A program made the position numbers and the translations under genes. The notes below the pieces were generated by a model, which saw only the letters and a program-made list of their open reading frames with translations, was not told the origin of the DNA and made no database searches. 64,000 bases of DNA from Drosophila pseudoobscura (taxonomy: Eukaryota > Arthropoda > Insecta > Diptera > Drosophilidae), in contig NC_046683.1 in NCBI RefSeq assembly GCF_009870125.1, positions 37,401,869 to 37,465,868 of the forward strand. The letters are read 5' to 3'. Positions 40,401-50,645 of the stretch are shown piece after piece; the stretch's first letter is position 1, and each line of letters starts with the position of its first letter.

Positions 40401-42681
40401 AGTGATGAGGAAGAAAAAATTTGCATTGTTTAAGTGCGTCACTTTTGACAGGGGACATGTGATTCAAATCGACGTATTCCTTTATAAATGCGGCGTATTG
40501 GGCCTTGAGAAGCGGTTTGCGAACCAACTTGCGCTCTAGATTGAGAAATCTGCGATAGGCTTGTTGATAAGAATCTCCAAGAAGACTGTCACTCAGCTTT
40601 AAAGGCAATTGAACGCAATATTCGCCACTTGGAAGCCGACCGCAATGTTTTTTGAAATGTTCCTCGCAAGCAATTTCCTCCTTTGTTGCTTCTGTAGCGG
40701 GACCGTGGCAGTTTTCCACTTCCCAGAACCTTCGCACTAGCTCATCCAAACCAACGGTAGGCGTTTGACTCAATTCCGTCGAACTAGAGGCAGCTAGGAG
40801 CACTGAGCTGCGGGAGTACTGACCTCCACCTGTGACAACCCAGCCGAGACGGGTTTTTTGTATTATAGGAAGTCCCCTCTCCAATTTGATCTGTCCAACG
40901 CATAAAATGTCGTAAAATAAGCTGGCTCCAATAAGTACATCGATGCGCTGAGATTTGTTAAAGTGTGGGTCAGCAAGGCTGATATTGGATGGCATTTCCC
41001 ATTTGGATACATCAAATGAAGAAGCAGGCTGGTTTCCTGTAATACGTGGAGCAACGAGAGCTGTGAGACTCGTAAAGTAATCGGAAGTCCTGGATTGAAT
41101 GACCAAATTAACTGAACCTTCCGTGTGAAATGCAGAATCAGCGCCGATACCCGATACTGATACCGACCCTTTGGCTCGTTTCAGCTGAAGCCTCTGAGCA
41201 AAGCGAGAGGTTATTAAATTAATCTGAGAGCCTGAATCCAGAAGAGCCCGGCAAGGAAGAAGATCACCAACTCGACTCTTTATCATAATGACTGTCGTGG
41301 CTAGAAGCACTACGTCTGAGCTAAGATTCTGAGCAGGAGGCGAGCATGGTGATGAAGCGGCAACAAGAGAACTTGAAAGATTGGGGCCTGGGCATAAGTC
41401 TGTCTGAATAGGAGACGTAGTAGCGTTTGCAGGTTCCGTGTTAACTGACGTAGGCAGCGGATTGTTGATATGTAAAAGGGTATGATGCTTTTCACCGCAT
41501 GTGCGACAAGAGCCTGAACTGCAGGAGGTATTCCGATGTCCCTTCTTCAAACAGTTGAAGCAAACTCTAAGCTTCCTTGCCTCTCTAAGACGCAAAGATG
41601 GCGAAAGGTTTCCAAAGCGAGTGCAGCTGTAAATGTTATGCCCTTTATTATCACAGAACACGCATTCCAATACGATTGTATTTGTAGCAACAAGACTGTG
41701 TTTTGAATGAGTGATTCGTTTATGTTTTCCAACCTGACTGCTATGGATTTGAATCGACATAGCTTGATCCATGGTCTCCATGGCTTGACATCTCCTCTCC
41801 AAAAAAGCCGAAAAATGGTCCCATGTTGGTATGACGTTAGGGGGTGACAGCTCCTCCCATTTGGTCCTGGTATCAGAGTCGAGATACTTGTATGTGGAGT
41901 TAACGATGATGCATCCAGCTATTTCCTCCATGGTACCCATCGATCTAAGCGCTCTCATGTGAGAATGAAGCTTGTCCGATAAAGTACGTAGCTTTGTAGT
42001 TGACCCATCTTCAACCTTCTCATGCCTCAGAATCTCAGCGACGTGTGCCTGAAAGATTAAACGTTTATTATTGAAACGATTGTTTAAAATGTCCAATGCA
42101 ATATCATAATTGCTCTCCGATACTTCCAAAGAGCGAACAGCCTCCAGGGCAGGTCCATCCAAACATGAGCGCAGGTGCTGGAACTTCTCAATCTTTGATA
42201 GAAAGGGCTCCTGATCTATTACTGTGCTAAACATCGAGTAAAAGTCTGCCCACTCAGTATAACCTCCACGGAAAGTGGGAAGTTTAATGTCAGGAATATG
42301 ATATCGTGACCGTACATTTCCGGAGGCAGTAACGTTGAGCTCGGGTCGTATCGTTGAGTGATGCGGCATGTTCTGGGTAGTCCTGCGGAGTGCTGAGCGA
42401 ATACGAACTTCGATTTCCATCGCCAAATCGTCAAAATTGTTGCTTAAGTCGCTGCCAATTTCGCTTACATCAAGCTCTTCTAAATTAGAATGAGTAACAT
42501 TAAATGAGTCGGACATTTTTTCCAAGAATTTTAAATGAACACTTAGCGCATCTTCACTGATTGGGTTGTTTTCATCATTCAATATCGTCTCTCGAAGTGA
42601 AACGGCTTTTTTGTATATTGAGAGTGCCTTTAGTTTGTAAAAAGACACCCTGTTTTCCGGCACGTCATTAGACTCATCCAT
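37423..42681 (-). CDS. BEL-2 gag-pol polyprotein
   Basis: 1,752 codons in one open frame; start taken at ATG 42,681 (MDESNDVPENRVSFYKLKAL), since the frame upstream opens only with TTG. The gag core has LPTFRGGYTEWADFYSMF and KFQHLRSCLDGPALEA. Zinc knuckles are CVFCDNKGHNIYSC and CFNCLKKGHRNTSC, with CRTCGEKHHTLLH. Retropepsin has LLDSGSQINLIT. Reverse transcriptase has TKLRVVFDGSA, ALTGDICKMYRCV and FYVDDLLTGG. RNase H lies near MHGFCDASMSAYGACIY. Integrase has HLHEKHLHAGP and CVRCFRVKP (zinc), GVDYCGPF, WSDNATNFVGA and HFGGLWEAS (D, D, E). The C-terminus runs through the polypurine tract into the LTR. All catalytic motifs are present. Confidence 0.92.
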   Translation of the reverse strand: MDESNDVPENRVSFYKLKALSIYKKAVSLRETILNDENNPISEDALSVHLKFLEKMSDSFNVTHSNLEELDVSEIGSDLSNNFDDLAMEIEVRIRSALRRTTQNMPHHSTIRPELNVTASGNVRSRYHIPDIKLPTFRGGYTEWADFYSMFSTVIDQEPFLSKIEKFQHLRSCLDGPALEAVRSLEVSESNYDIALDILNNRFNNKRLIFQAHVAEILRHEKVEDGSTTKLRTLSDKLHSHMRALRSMGTMEEIAGCIIVNSTYKYLDSDTRTKWEELSPPNVIPTWDHFSAFLERRCQAMETMDQAMSIQIHSSQVGKHKRITHSKHSLVATNTIVLECVFCDNKGHNIYSCTRFGNLSPSLRLREARKLRVCFNCLKKGHRNTSCSSGSCRTCGEKHHTLLHINNPLPTSVNTEPANATTSPIQTDLCPGPNLSSSLVAASSPCSPPAQNLSSDVVLLATTVIMIKSRVGDLLPCRALLDSGSQINLITSRFAQRLQLKRAKGSVSVSGIGADSAFHTEGSVNLVIQSRTSDYFTSLTALVAPRITGNQPASSFDVSKWEMPSNISLADPHFNKSQRIDVLIGASLFYDILCVGQIKLERGLPIIQKTRLGWVVTGGGQYSRSSVLLAASSSTELSQTPTVGLDELVRRFWEVENCHGPATEATKEEIACEEHFKKHCGRLPSGEYCVQLPLKLSDSLLGDSYQQAYRRFLNLERKLVRKPLLKAQYAAFIKEYVDLNHMSPVKSDALKQCKFFLPHHCVLREEKTTTKLRVVFDGSACTSTGYSLNDILMSGPTIQPKLVTTLLRFRTFRIALTGDICKMYRCVRVSPQDSFLQCILWRDSPLEELRTFKLDTVTYGTKPAAFLAVRSMHQLAADESSSYPIGSEVVLRDFYVDDLLTGGDTTNEVLEIIRQVSGLLAKGNFKIRKWCSNDTYVLDQTPHEDRETFVKFTDGSDVTKTLGLAWNPTSDELLFSFCPNQVPSKPTKRVVLSTIARFYDPLGLIGPVITKAKIFLQQLWKEKLHWDESLPVSLRTTWINFIQQFDSMQQISFPRLSFLRSSNLEMHGFCDASMSAYGACIYAVSQGDNGVKANLLSSRSRVAPLKTITIPKLELCGAALLAQLMHEVSLMNFKCSYYCWCDSTVVLAWIKNQPSNFNVFVANRLSVIQELTSGMSWLHVPTDLNPADMLSRGSLPAELINSHLWKYGPTYLTASKDQWPSTPALPEPVLEARKTILITNCASRYLVEESKFVNSFPKMQRIFAYVCKFIHRRKSGITVEDLRLGTELLIRLTQQSRLSTEIRALETRKDIKASSSIASLSPFLDDCGLLRVGGRLKNSTLDFEARHPIILPKNHSITSALIRHLHEKHLHAGPQSLLAIIRQTYWPIGGRKTVAHVIQKCVRCFRVKPRTLEQIMADLPVDRVSESRAFLVTGVDYCGPFLYKSEVRNRPPLKCYMSIFICFSTKAVHIELVKDLTTSAFLSALRRFICTRGRPIRIWSDNATNFVGARNELAELKSLFLSDSHQEAVHQAFLNDCIDWRFIPPRSPHFGGLWEASVKLAKHHLRRALGSSLLGFDELRTLACNICAIINSRPLFPLSENPADLDVLTPSHFLVGAPITTFLEPDLVHLNVDRLDRWQKVTQLQQIFWSRWRQSYLTSLQERTKWRTRNPELHVNDVVLVKDENFPPLKWPLARILELIPGADGVSRVALIRMATGVSRRALAKLCLLPLRDEVKGMDPSTGGVCSGEARV

Positions 42682-42917
42682 TTTCGACAGGCAGCAGCGA
42701 GCAAAGCACAAAGAAGAATCGAAGAACCAACCGTTTGATTTTTTTTGGTATGCAAGCGCAAGTGCAGCGAACCCGAAGCCGCTAATGCACGTAGCTGTAT
42801 TAGTGCTTGTAAGCAAGCGCGCGACGAAATGGGAACTAACCGCTTCGCGTTCGAACAGTTATGTTTAGCGGATAATTTTCACTGTTTATAATTGTTTATT
42901 TCCAAATTGTTACTGAC

Positions 42918-42935
42918 GATCACGTCGGGGTCACC
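42918..42935 (-). promoter_or_regulatory. BEL-2 primer-binding site (tRNA-Trp)
   Basis: On the minus strand TGGTGACCCCGACGTGAT, 18 bases fully complementary to the 3' end of animal tRNA-Trp including its CCA. The same primer choice is seen, slightly altered, in BEL-1. Confidence 0.8.
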
Positions 42936-42938
42936 AAA

Positions 42939-43414
42939 TGTTGAGACAACGAGCTTTTTCGCTGACTATGATTGTTCAATAATTTCACAAATTATTAATT
43001 TCCGAAAACGTTATAAATTTTATTATAGGTATTTTGTGTGTTGAGGGTGGCCAAAGATGCCAGAGCCTTTTACAATAGTATTAGAGTGAAACACTTGGAT
43101 GAGGCAAGCGAGCCGATCTCGAGCCAAAGTAATAGATTGGGGACAAAAGGGGTCTGTTCTCCAACTATATCAAGCGGTAACTGCTAGAGCAGGCGCAGCT
43201 GCTGACGGCTTAGCGACGGCATAGGAAAGAAAAGATAACAAGAGCGAGCATAGATAAGAATAGATGATAAAATGAGAGCATGTTGCTGAGCGAGCATAGA
43301 TAAAGCTACGCTTACGTTACGTTAGTTTAGTATAATGACCAAAATAGAAAAGAAAGTGAATTGATAGGCAATAAAACAATGGTATAAATTTTACACTCGG
43401 GCTTCGCCCGAACA
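42939..43414 (-). repeat. BEL-2 5' LTR
   Basis: 476 bp. The plus-strand ends are TGTTGAGACAACG and CGGGCTTCGCCCGAACA. The inner end is next to the primer site, separated by three bases. Confidence 0.92.
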
Positions 43415-43541
43415 AGAAGGTCTAGGAAAAAACTATCTCATTTATCATCTAAAGAAGGAAGCAAACATACGCAGTCGAGACCAAAAAAAAAAATCAACAA
43501 AGAAATTAACTATACATAAGAGACATTTTTTCTAAATCAAA
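43415..43541 (+). pseudogene. Basic C-terminus of the minor-capsid-like gene, after BEL-2
   Basis: Beginning with the second copy of the 5-bp target duplication, a Lys/Arg/Ser-rich frame continues the product broken at 36,970 and stops at about 43,518. A 23-bp gap leads to the major capsid ATG. This supports the nested reading of the region. Confidence 0.5.
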
Positions 43542-43861
43542 ATGACCACCCATATTGAATGTATGAAAAGCGAATTGGATCTCTTTGAGCCACATCCTAC
43601 ACAAAGCTCTATTCTGAGAACAGAAGAAGTTTCATATAACCCCATAGCTTCGTTGGACAGTGCCTCTTCAATTAAATTCGTTTGCTTAGGAAATGGGGAA
43701 ACATATCGAGACCTATCAAGTGTTTACTTAAGACTTGTTGTGCAACTAAGAAAAAGTGATAATACCAACATTGAATAAACCGATGTTGGAGTAGTGAATA
43801 ATATTTTGCATTCAATGTTTAGAAGTTCGTCCTTATATTTAAATAATATTTTGGTTTCATC
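43542..43861 (+). pseudogene. Polinton major capsid protein, N-terminal part
   Basis: ATG at 43,542 (MTTHIECMKSELDLFEPHPT) with TSSILRTEEV-type wording and LGNGETYRDLSSVYLRLVVQ, as at the N-terminus of Polinton double-jelly-roll capsid proteins. One in-frame TAA at 43,776-43,778 is followed in the same frame by DVGVVNNILHSMFRSSSLYL and NNILV. It is then cut by BEL-3 near 43,862. The middle and C-terminal parts continue at 49,364 and 50,094. Confidence 0.72.
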
Positions 43862-44311
43862 ATTCCCCCCTCGCCCGTCTTCGTCATATATTTTCGTTTC
43901 TGCTTTGCGCGAACGGTTCTTGCTGGACGCTCTTCGTTTTACAGCGCAGCTGCACTTTTGTGCTCTCTCATTCAGCGCTCGCTTGCTCTTTATCGTTTCG
44001 TGTTCTCTCCTTGTCTCCATGTAGCACTCACATACATTACACATACCATTACTTGTGGTTTAGTCGGTCGGTCGGTCGGTCAGCATACGCATACATATAC
44101 GCGCAGTTAAGTTGCGTTTCGGTGAACTACAAGCTCGACTCGAAATCGAAAGCGTTGGCTTGTAGGCATTTTGGCGATCATCTCTCTCTCTCTCTCGTAG
44201 TCTCTAGCACGGTAACAGCATTGGGCTGTTAGCAGGCAGAAAAAATTTGTGAGTGTAATTGCTGAGTGTGACAGTGCCATTTTTGAGAAACAAAAATTTT
44301 ATAGAACTAAA

Positions 44312-45709
44312 ATGTCTAGACAATCGGCAGAGGTTGACGATGTGGAGTCGTTAGACACTCTTCGCAAGCTGAGTGCAGTTAAGAAAGATATCAATCATAA
44401 ATGGAGCGTTCTTAAAGATAAACAGTCTTCCTTTTCAAAGGCACATTTGGAGTGCCGCATGGAAATATTAGAGTCATACATTGAACGGGCTTTCCAATTA
44501 CAAGTAGAAATTGAGGATGTCAACCCAGATTTAGCTTCTCGAGCCGAGCTTGAGGATTTATGTATTGAGGCTAAATCCACGCTCAAGTCCATGTCTTCTA
44601 AATTTGGGCAACGGACAGCAAATGAGTCGGTATTAAATACGACAATTGCTACAAATAGACATTTGCCGCCAGTAAAATTGCCCAAATTCAGTGGCGATTA
44701 TACCGAGTATAAAAATTTTATCGGCCTATTTAGTAGCATAGTGGATAGCGATCCCACATTAAGCAATGTGGAGAAATTTAATCATTTATTGACTTGCCTA
44801 GAGAAAGAAGCGCTAGGAGTAGTACAGGCTTATCCAGTGACCGAACAAAACTATCCGAAGGCCCTTAGTGCCTTAATGAAGGTATACGATAATGATTGTT
44901 TAATATTCTTAAATAGTATAGCCCGTCTGTTCGAGTTGCAAAGCATGCAAGGTCCGTCTGCATCTGGGCTGAGATCCCTTCTTGACACAGCTTCCGCTAT
45001 TTATGAGTCGCTATTGTCTGTAGGAGATTATAAACAAATTTCGGATGCTTTACTGATACACATTTTCATGTCCAAGGTAGATCAAAAAACCCGCTTTCGA
45101 TGGGAAGAGAATCTGGATTATCAATCCATTCCATATTGGACAGACTGTGTATCTTCGCTTAACAAACGCTACCAACATTTATCTGCAGAAGAGACGAATT
45201 CAGGGCAATCTAGAGGAAAAAAGACAAGTCAGGATTCAAAGAGCAAGCAATCTGGAAAGACTTCGTGGACTGTGGCTCAGGCCAAACCTTCTCAAGATCA
45301 GAAATGTTCATTTTGCAAGGCAACTGATCATTTCATTACTTCTTGCTCGGATTTCGCTGCAGCTTCAGTCGCAACCCGCTTCCAATTTGCAAAGGGAGTT
45401 CCGCTATGCATTAATTTCCTACGCAAAGGACACATTGTGTCAAAGTGCAAATCGTCACATTGCAGAGTTTGTTCCAAACCGCATCATACTTTGTTACATC
45501 GTTACACAACTGACTCATCCACAAGTCAAGCTGCGTTGGACAATCCGCCTGCAATTCTGAACGCACGTCCACTAGTTTCGAATCATGCAATGGCATGCGA
45601 CAATGACCAAGTACTTTTAGCCACAGCAGTTGTTGACATTAAAGGCAGCTCAAGCCAACATCAGCCAGCCAGAGTATTGTTGATGAATTGGCAAAAAGTC
45701 TGCAGTTAA
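44312..45709 (+). pseudogene. BEL-3 gag
   Basis: From ATG 44,312 (MSRQSAEVDDVESL), a full-length gag: LPPVKLPKFSGDYTEYKNFI, EKFNHLLTCLEKEALG, LMKVYDNDCLIF, and zinc knuckles CSFCKATDHFITSC and CINFLRKGHIVSKC. In the second knuckle the second Cys is Phe, so zinc binding is impaired. A CRVCSKPHHTLLH tail follows. Coding continues into the protease region, where a deletion at about 45,682 takes out the catalytic Asp motif. The frame then stops at 45,709. Confidence 0.75.
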
Positions 45710-48700
45710 AGAGAACTAGAAAGCATATTAGTTTGTTAGGTATTGGAAAATCCAGCTTATCGGCACACCAAGTTGTGCAAACCACAATCTGCTCTCGCAT
45801 ATGGCAGATTTCGTGATTTTAACATCGATTTCCTCGTACCATCCAGAAAAGGCGGTTCCGCCTGATTCCTTAATGGATGCTACTGAGAGCTATCCACTGG
45901 CTGATCCAGTCTTTTACAAGCCACAAAAGGTTGATTTGCTATTAGGTGCAGACGCCTTTTTCGATATCTTAAGTAATGGTCAAGTAAAACAGGGCAGAGA
46001 GGCACTAACCTTACAAAACACTGTTTTTGGGTGGGTGGTGTCTGGACGTTGCAAGTCCAAAGGCCCTCAAGCCACATTAACTTGCTCTATGGTGAGCACA
46101 GTTCAAGAAGCCTGCCCGCTCGACAGCTTGGTCAAACGTTTCTGGGAGTTGGAAAATGTTCCAAATGCATCCATAGAAAGACTGTATACCCCGAAGAAAC
46201 TATGTGTGAAAAATCCTTTATCGACACTATCACACGTCTACCCTCCGGTCGATTGCAAGTTTCTTTGCCATTTAAGTCTAGCCCGACATCTCTCGGTTCG
46301 TCGTTTGAGACAGCCAGAAGACGATTTTTGTCTTTAGAAAGGCGATTATGCCAAAAACCTGCCATAAAATCGATGTTTATGGACTTTATGGAGGAATACT
46401 TGTCGTTAGGCCACATGACTGCAAAGGAAAACTCAATCCCGGCAGAGCCGCATTGTTTCATCCCGTATCAATGCGTGGAACGACCACAAAGTACATCCAC
46501 TAAGCTTAGAGTAGTGTTCGATGCGTCGTGCAAAACAACGAGTCAAGTCTCGCTCAATGATTTACTCATGGTTGGAGCAACCATCCAGCCGTGCCTCTAC
46601 GCAACGTTGTTAAGATTTCGGTGTCGCAAATTCGCTCTTACAGCAGACATTACAAAAATGTACTGTCAAGTCGAACTTGATGAGGCGCATCGCAAATTCC
46701 AATTAATTATTTGGAGACGTGCAAGCTCGGATCCCTTGCAAGTGTTTCGTCTAAATACGGTAATTTATGGCACGGCCAGCGCACCATTTCTTGCTGTCAG
46801 GTGCTTGAAGTATCTAAGCGAAACTCATTTAAATTCGCATCCACTTGGCTCAAAGTCTCTTGCTTCCGATTTCTATGTTGACGATCTTCTTACAGGCGCA
46901 GACACGAAATCCGAACTACGGATATTGCGTCAACAGCTAGTTGAAATCCTAGAGCCAGCCGGATTTGTGCTGACGAAGTGGACTGCTAATTGTCAACTAG
47001 GTGACAGTCAGAAAGAGAATCTGGTTATTTCGAGTGGAGATCAGCAAGATTGCAAAACTCTTGGACTGATGTGGAACCCACAGGCAGACATTTTCAAGTA
47101 CTGTCTGAAACCAATAGTCTCGTCCGAAACCAGTCTTTTCGATACCTTGGGTCTGCTATGTCCGGTGATTACTAATGCAAAAATCTTCTTGCAGGAAATT
47201 AGGCTTTTGACCCTTGGTTGGGACGATCCCATTGCCTTAAAGTTGCAACAAAGATGGGAGTCGATGGTTTCGGACATGCAAAGGTTGCATGAAGTCACCA
47301 TTCCACGTTTTGTAGGAGCTAGCACAAGCACTCGATGTCAAATACATGGGTTTGCAGATACGTCCACGCATACGCATACGGCTGCTGCATCTACGTTCGT
47401 GTGTCCCATTCAAATGGAGTGTCCGTTAACTTATTAACGGCAAAGTCAAGGGTGGCACCCTTAAAGACAAAAACAATCCCAAGATTGGAGCTGTGTGCCG
47501 CTCATCTGTTGGCAAAGTTGTGGGAGGAAGTTCGATCTATTATTGATTGCCCCGTAGAGAAGGTTATATTGTGGTCAGATTCGGAAGTGGTTCTACATTG
47601 GCTGCAAACTCATCCCTCCCAGTTGCATAGATACAGGAAATCACTTCGACTGCCTCATGGAGACATGTACCCACCAAAGAAAATCCTGCAGATCCAGTAT
47701 CTCGGGGATCATCAGTAGCAGACTTAGATTCACTATTTTGGTTTAACGGCCCGTCATTCCTGCAACAAAATGCCATGGATTGGCCTCAAAATCGTCATTT
47801 ACGTTTGACAGAAGCGGACGCGTCATTAGAGAAGAAGAAGGTAGCCACTCCGCTTGTCGCGGCCGATGGCGAACACAATCCCATCCTCACCCTAATAGAA
47901 AACTCATCATCATATATGAAAGTGGTAGGCACAATTGCCGGTTCATAAACAAAAGGAAAGGAGTAATTTGGAGTAGTACTTGTCCGTCATCAGAAGAGCT
48001 CGGCGCAGCGTTTCTAGCAGCAGTTGAAGCTGTTCAAAGAGACGCATTCTCGCAGGAGATTGACAAAATAAAAAAGGTATCAAAGTTGCAGGCATCACTT
48101 CAAAAACTAACTCCCTTCATTTCGGAAGAAAAAGTGGGCTCATGCTCGTTTTCGTTGGTTCGAGTAGGTGGTCGCCCATTAAACGCTCCTCTAGCCCATA
48201 ACGCAAAATTTCCACTGTTAATGCCAAAAAATTGTAGATTTGGCAAGCAGCCTCTTAAGATGTACATAGCAGTGTTTGTCTGCTTTGCATCTAAGGCCGT
48301 ACACCTAGATATTGTAAAAGACTTATTTTGTGCTTATCCAGGTTTGTTGGACGTCGTGGGCCTCTTGTCAAACTCTATTGCGACAACGCCACGAATTTTG
48401 TTGGTGCAGCTCGCATGCTCAAGGAGCGCATGGATGCATTCAATGCCAAGGACGAAGACCTCAAGGCGTATGCTGCGGCTCACAGTTTTTCGGTGGAATT
48501 CATTACCCCGCGAGCCCCGCACATTGGAGGCCTGTGGGAGTCGGCGGTGAATTCCGCCAAGAATCTGCTGCTCAGGGCTATGGGCAGCGCAGTGCTCAAG
48601 GAGGACGAGCTGCATACGGTTCTCGTGGACGTCGAGGCCGTGCTCAATTCCAGACCACTGGTGGTCGACAGCGGCAGCCCCAACGAAGGGGAGGTGGTGA

Positions 48701-49083
48701 CTCCAGCGCATCTACTAGTCGGCAGAACGCTAGTTTCGCTGCCGCCCGAATCAGAGCTGCCCAGACCAGACAGCAGCCTCTCATATCTGCAACGATGGCA
48801 GCTCGTGTCTGCCATCAAGCAAAGATGTTGGAGAGATTGGTCCAGAGACTATCTTCTCAGCCTTCAACAGCGAGGGAAGTGGTCCGAGGAGATCGCCAAC
48901 TTGGAGCCAGGCAGAGTGGTGGCAATTCACGAGGACAACGTGCCCCCTCAAATGTGGCTCACCGGAATAGTGGAGGAGGCAATCCCAGGAGCGGACGGGA
49001 AGGTTTGCGTGGCCGTGATTAGGACGAAGGCCGGGGTCTACAAGCGATCGATCCATCGTTTGGCGCCTATTCCATTGGATTGA
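45660..49083 (+). pseudogene. BEL-3 pol
   Basis: Protease: ARVLL runs directly into DELAKSLQLKR-type sequence, so the DSGS active site is deleted. Then SYPLADPVFYKPQKVDLLLG. Reverse transcriptase (46,200-47,100): TKLRVVFDASCKTTSQVSLN, ALTADITKMYCQV and FYVDDLLTGAD. RNase H runs about 47,300-47,720 with several shifts. In integrase the sequence jumps at about 48,235 from LLMPKN to the core strand YIAVFVCFASKAVHLDIVKD, losing the zinc domain and first catalytic Asp; the second Asp (YCDNATNFVGA) and the Glu (HIGGLWESAVNSAK) remain near 48,370-48,560. The C-terminal end is intact to 49,083. At least six frame breaks are visible, so it is inactive. Confidence 0.78.
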
Positions 49084-49363
49084 AGCCTATAGGCTGTCAA
49101 CGCGGCCGATGTTAAGGCAAATCAGTTGCCTGCATATATATATATAGCTATAATTATACCTAAGAGACATGTATGAAATAACGCTCTTAAATTGTAATGT
49201 CATGCGCTCTTATGCCATGTTGCGAACGGAGCCTATGCAAGCAGCAGCCGCTCATGAAGAGGGCGCCGCTTTAGAATAAACTCACTTATAATTGATCTGT
49301 CGGTCTGTCTGGTGTGTCTAATTAAACCTTCAGAAATCGTGCCTAACGGCAGGCTAATTTGCA

Positions 49364-49660
49364 CAACCATATGGTAAATTATTATTTGGTAGATACGTTA
49401 ACACCGATGGATCCATTATGCTCAAAAATATTTTTCAAAACAGTAATAAGGTTGAACTATTCGGAAAAGTTCATGGAGATATATTTAATAAACAAAAACT
49501 GCTTATAAATAATGTAGATTTGAGGATTACTTTTAACATTGAAAAAACAGCATTTTATTTAATGGAATCTGAAACTGAATCAAATCTTAAAATATTATTC
49601 ATGAACCACATAGTTATTAATCCGAGCATTTTATTGGCTCATCATAATGTTTTACAAACT
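49364..49660 (+). pseudogene. Polinton major capsid protein, middle part
   Basis: Between BEL-3 and a DINE copy: QPYGKLLFGRYVNTDGSIML, KVELFGKVHGDIFNKQKLL, VDLRITFNIEKTAFYLMESE and INPSILLAHHNVLQ. This matches the first jelly roll of Polinton capsid proteins (ELFG.LH.DIFNQ..LL..VD.RI). Some residues between this and the N-terminal part are missing. Confidence 0.7.
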
Positions 49661-50093
49661 AAACGAGGGGGAACGTTATGATTGATATCTGATAGATATG
49701 ATCATTATCTATGATTCTGCGCTTTTAGTTTTCTCGTATCGTCGAAATTGTGGATGCCACAGATTTTCGCACTTTGTGGGGACGGAAGTGGACGTTGCAA
49801 AGTTTTGAAATATTCTTGTAGCAGTGACATATCACAGAAGTCTGGATCCAAAACATCGTTGCTCTAGCTCTTATAGTCTTTAAGCACTAGGCGCTGAAGG
49901 GGACGGACAGACGGACGGACGGACGGACGGACAGACGGACAGACAGACATGGCTTAATCGACTTGGCTATTGATGCTGATCAAGAATATATACACTTTAT
50001 GGGGTCGGAAACGATTCCTTCTGGAAGTTACACACACCCACTTTTACCACAAATCTAATATACTCCAATACTCATTTTGAGTATCGGGTATAA
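49661..50093 (-). repeat. DINE-1/Helentron-like element, minus strand, internally deleted
   Basis: Has both ends: AAACGAGGGGGAACGTTA at the left and GAGTATCGGGTATA at the right (inverted 5' end), plus the ACGGACGGACGGACAGACGG run at about 49,914-49,944. The middle ~600 bp, including the GC hairpin, are deleted. It splits the capsid gene. Confidence 0.82.
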
Positions 50094-50588
50094 AATGCCA
50101 TTTATCCATACAGCAAAGTTAAAGTAAAATCATTTACAATATATCCAGGAAATAATACATTATCAATTGACAATGCAGTTATTGGACAGCTTCCCAATTT
50201 TTTGGCTTTTTGCATGGTAAAAAACAAATCATATTCTGGAAATCGGTCATTAAACCCCTTCAACTTTGATCATTTTAAAATTCAACGCTTTAATCTATTG
50301 GTTAATGGAGTACAAGTGCCATCGCAGGCACTTGAGTTTGATTTCTCGAACTCTGAAAATGCTCAAAGCTCTAGAGGATATAATATGCCATTCAGATCAA
50401 GTGGAATAAAACATTATGATCGAGGCTTACAAATTACAAAGGAAATGTTTGATAAAAATAGTTTTATATTAGCATTTGACCTAACTGCAGACCATCACAA
50501 TTCAACTGTATGCTCAAATTTAATATCACAAGGAGCCATCCGAATTGAAGGACGATTTTCGGAGCCTCTTACAGAAACAGTTACTTGA
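50094..50588 (+). pseudogene. Polinton major capsid protein, C-terminal part
   Basis: Second jelly roll: NTLSIDNAVIGQLPNFLAF, NPFNFDHFKIQRFNLLVNGV, VPSQALEFDFS, RSSGIKHYDRGLQITKEMFD, LAFDLTADHHN and LISQGAIRIEGRFSEPLTET, ending with a stop at 50,588. NPF.F.H....L...V.G...PS and FDLT are hallmarks of Polinton/adintovirus major capsid proteins. The part present is uninterrupted. Confidence 0.75.
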
Positions 50589-50645
50589 ATATGACTCAAT
50601 GATTGATATTGATGAATATAGAAATATTCGTGTTCTATTGTAAAA

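Larger units (their letters stand above)
36971..43414 (-). mobile_element. BEL/Pao LTR retrotransposon (BEL-2), apparently intact
   Basis: 6,444 bp on the minus strand. The two 476-bp LTRs (36,971-37,446 and 42,939-43,414) show no difference by eye and have TG...CA ends. A 5-bp target duplication AGAAG flanks it (36,966-36,970 and 43,415-43,419), the size expected for BEL/Pao. It has a tRNA-Trp primer site, a polypurine tract and a single uninterrupted gag-pol frame. It is inserted in the minor-capsid-like gene of the Polinton. By these criteria it is a recent insertion and a candidate active element. Confidence 0.93.
43862..49363 (+). mobile_element. Decayed BEL/Pao retrotransposon (BEL-3)
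   Basis: A plus-strand element splitting the Polinton capsid gene. It holds gag (44,312-45,709) and a broken pol (45,660-49,083). A possible 3' LTR begins TGTTAAGGCAAATCAG at 49,110 and ends near 49,364. I find no matching 5' LTR or primer site in 43,862-44,311, which holds a CTCTCTCT run and GTCGGTCGGTCGGTCGGTC (44,062-44,080). The 5' end is therefore truncated or rearranged. It is clearly older than BEL-1 and BEL-2. Confidence 0.75.
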
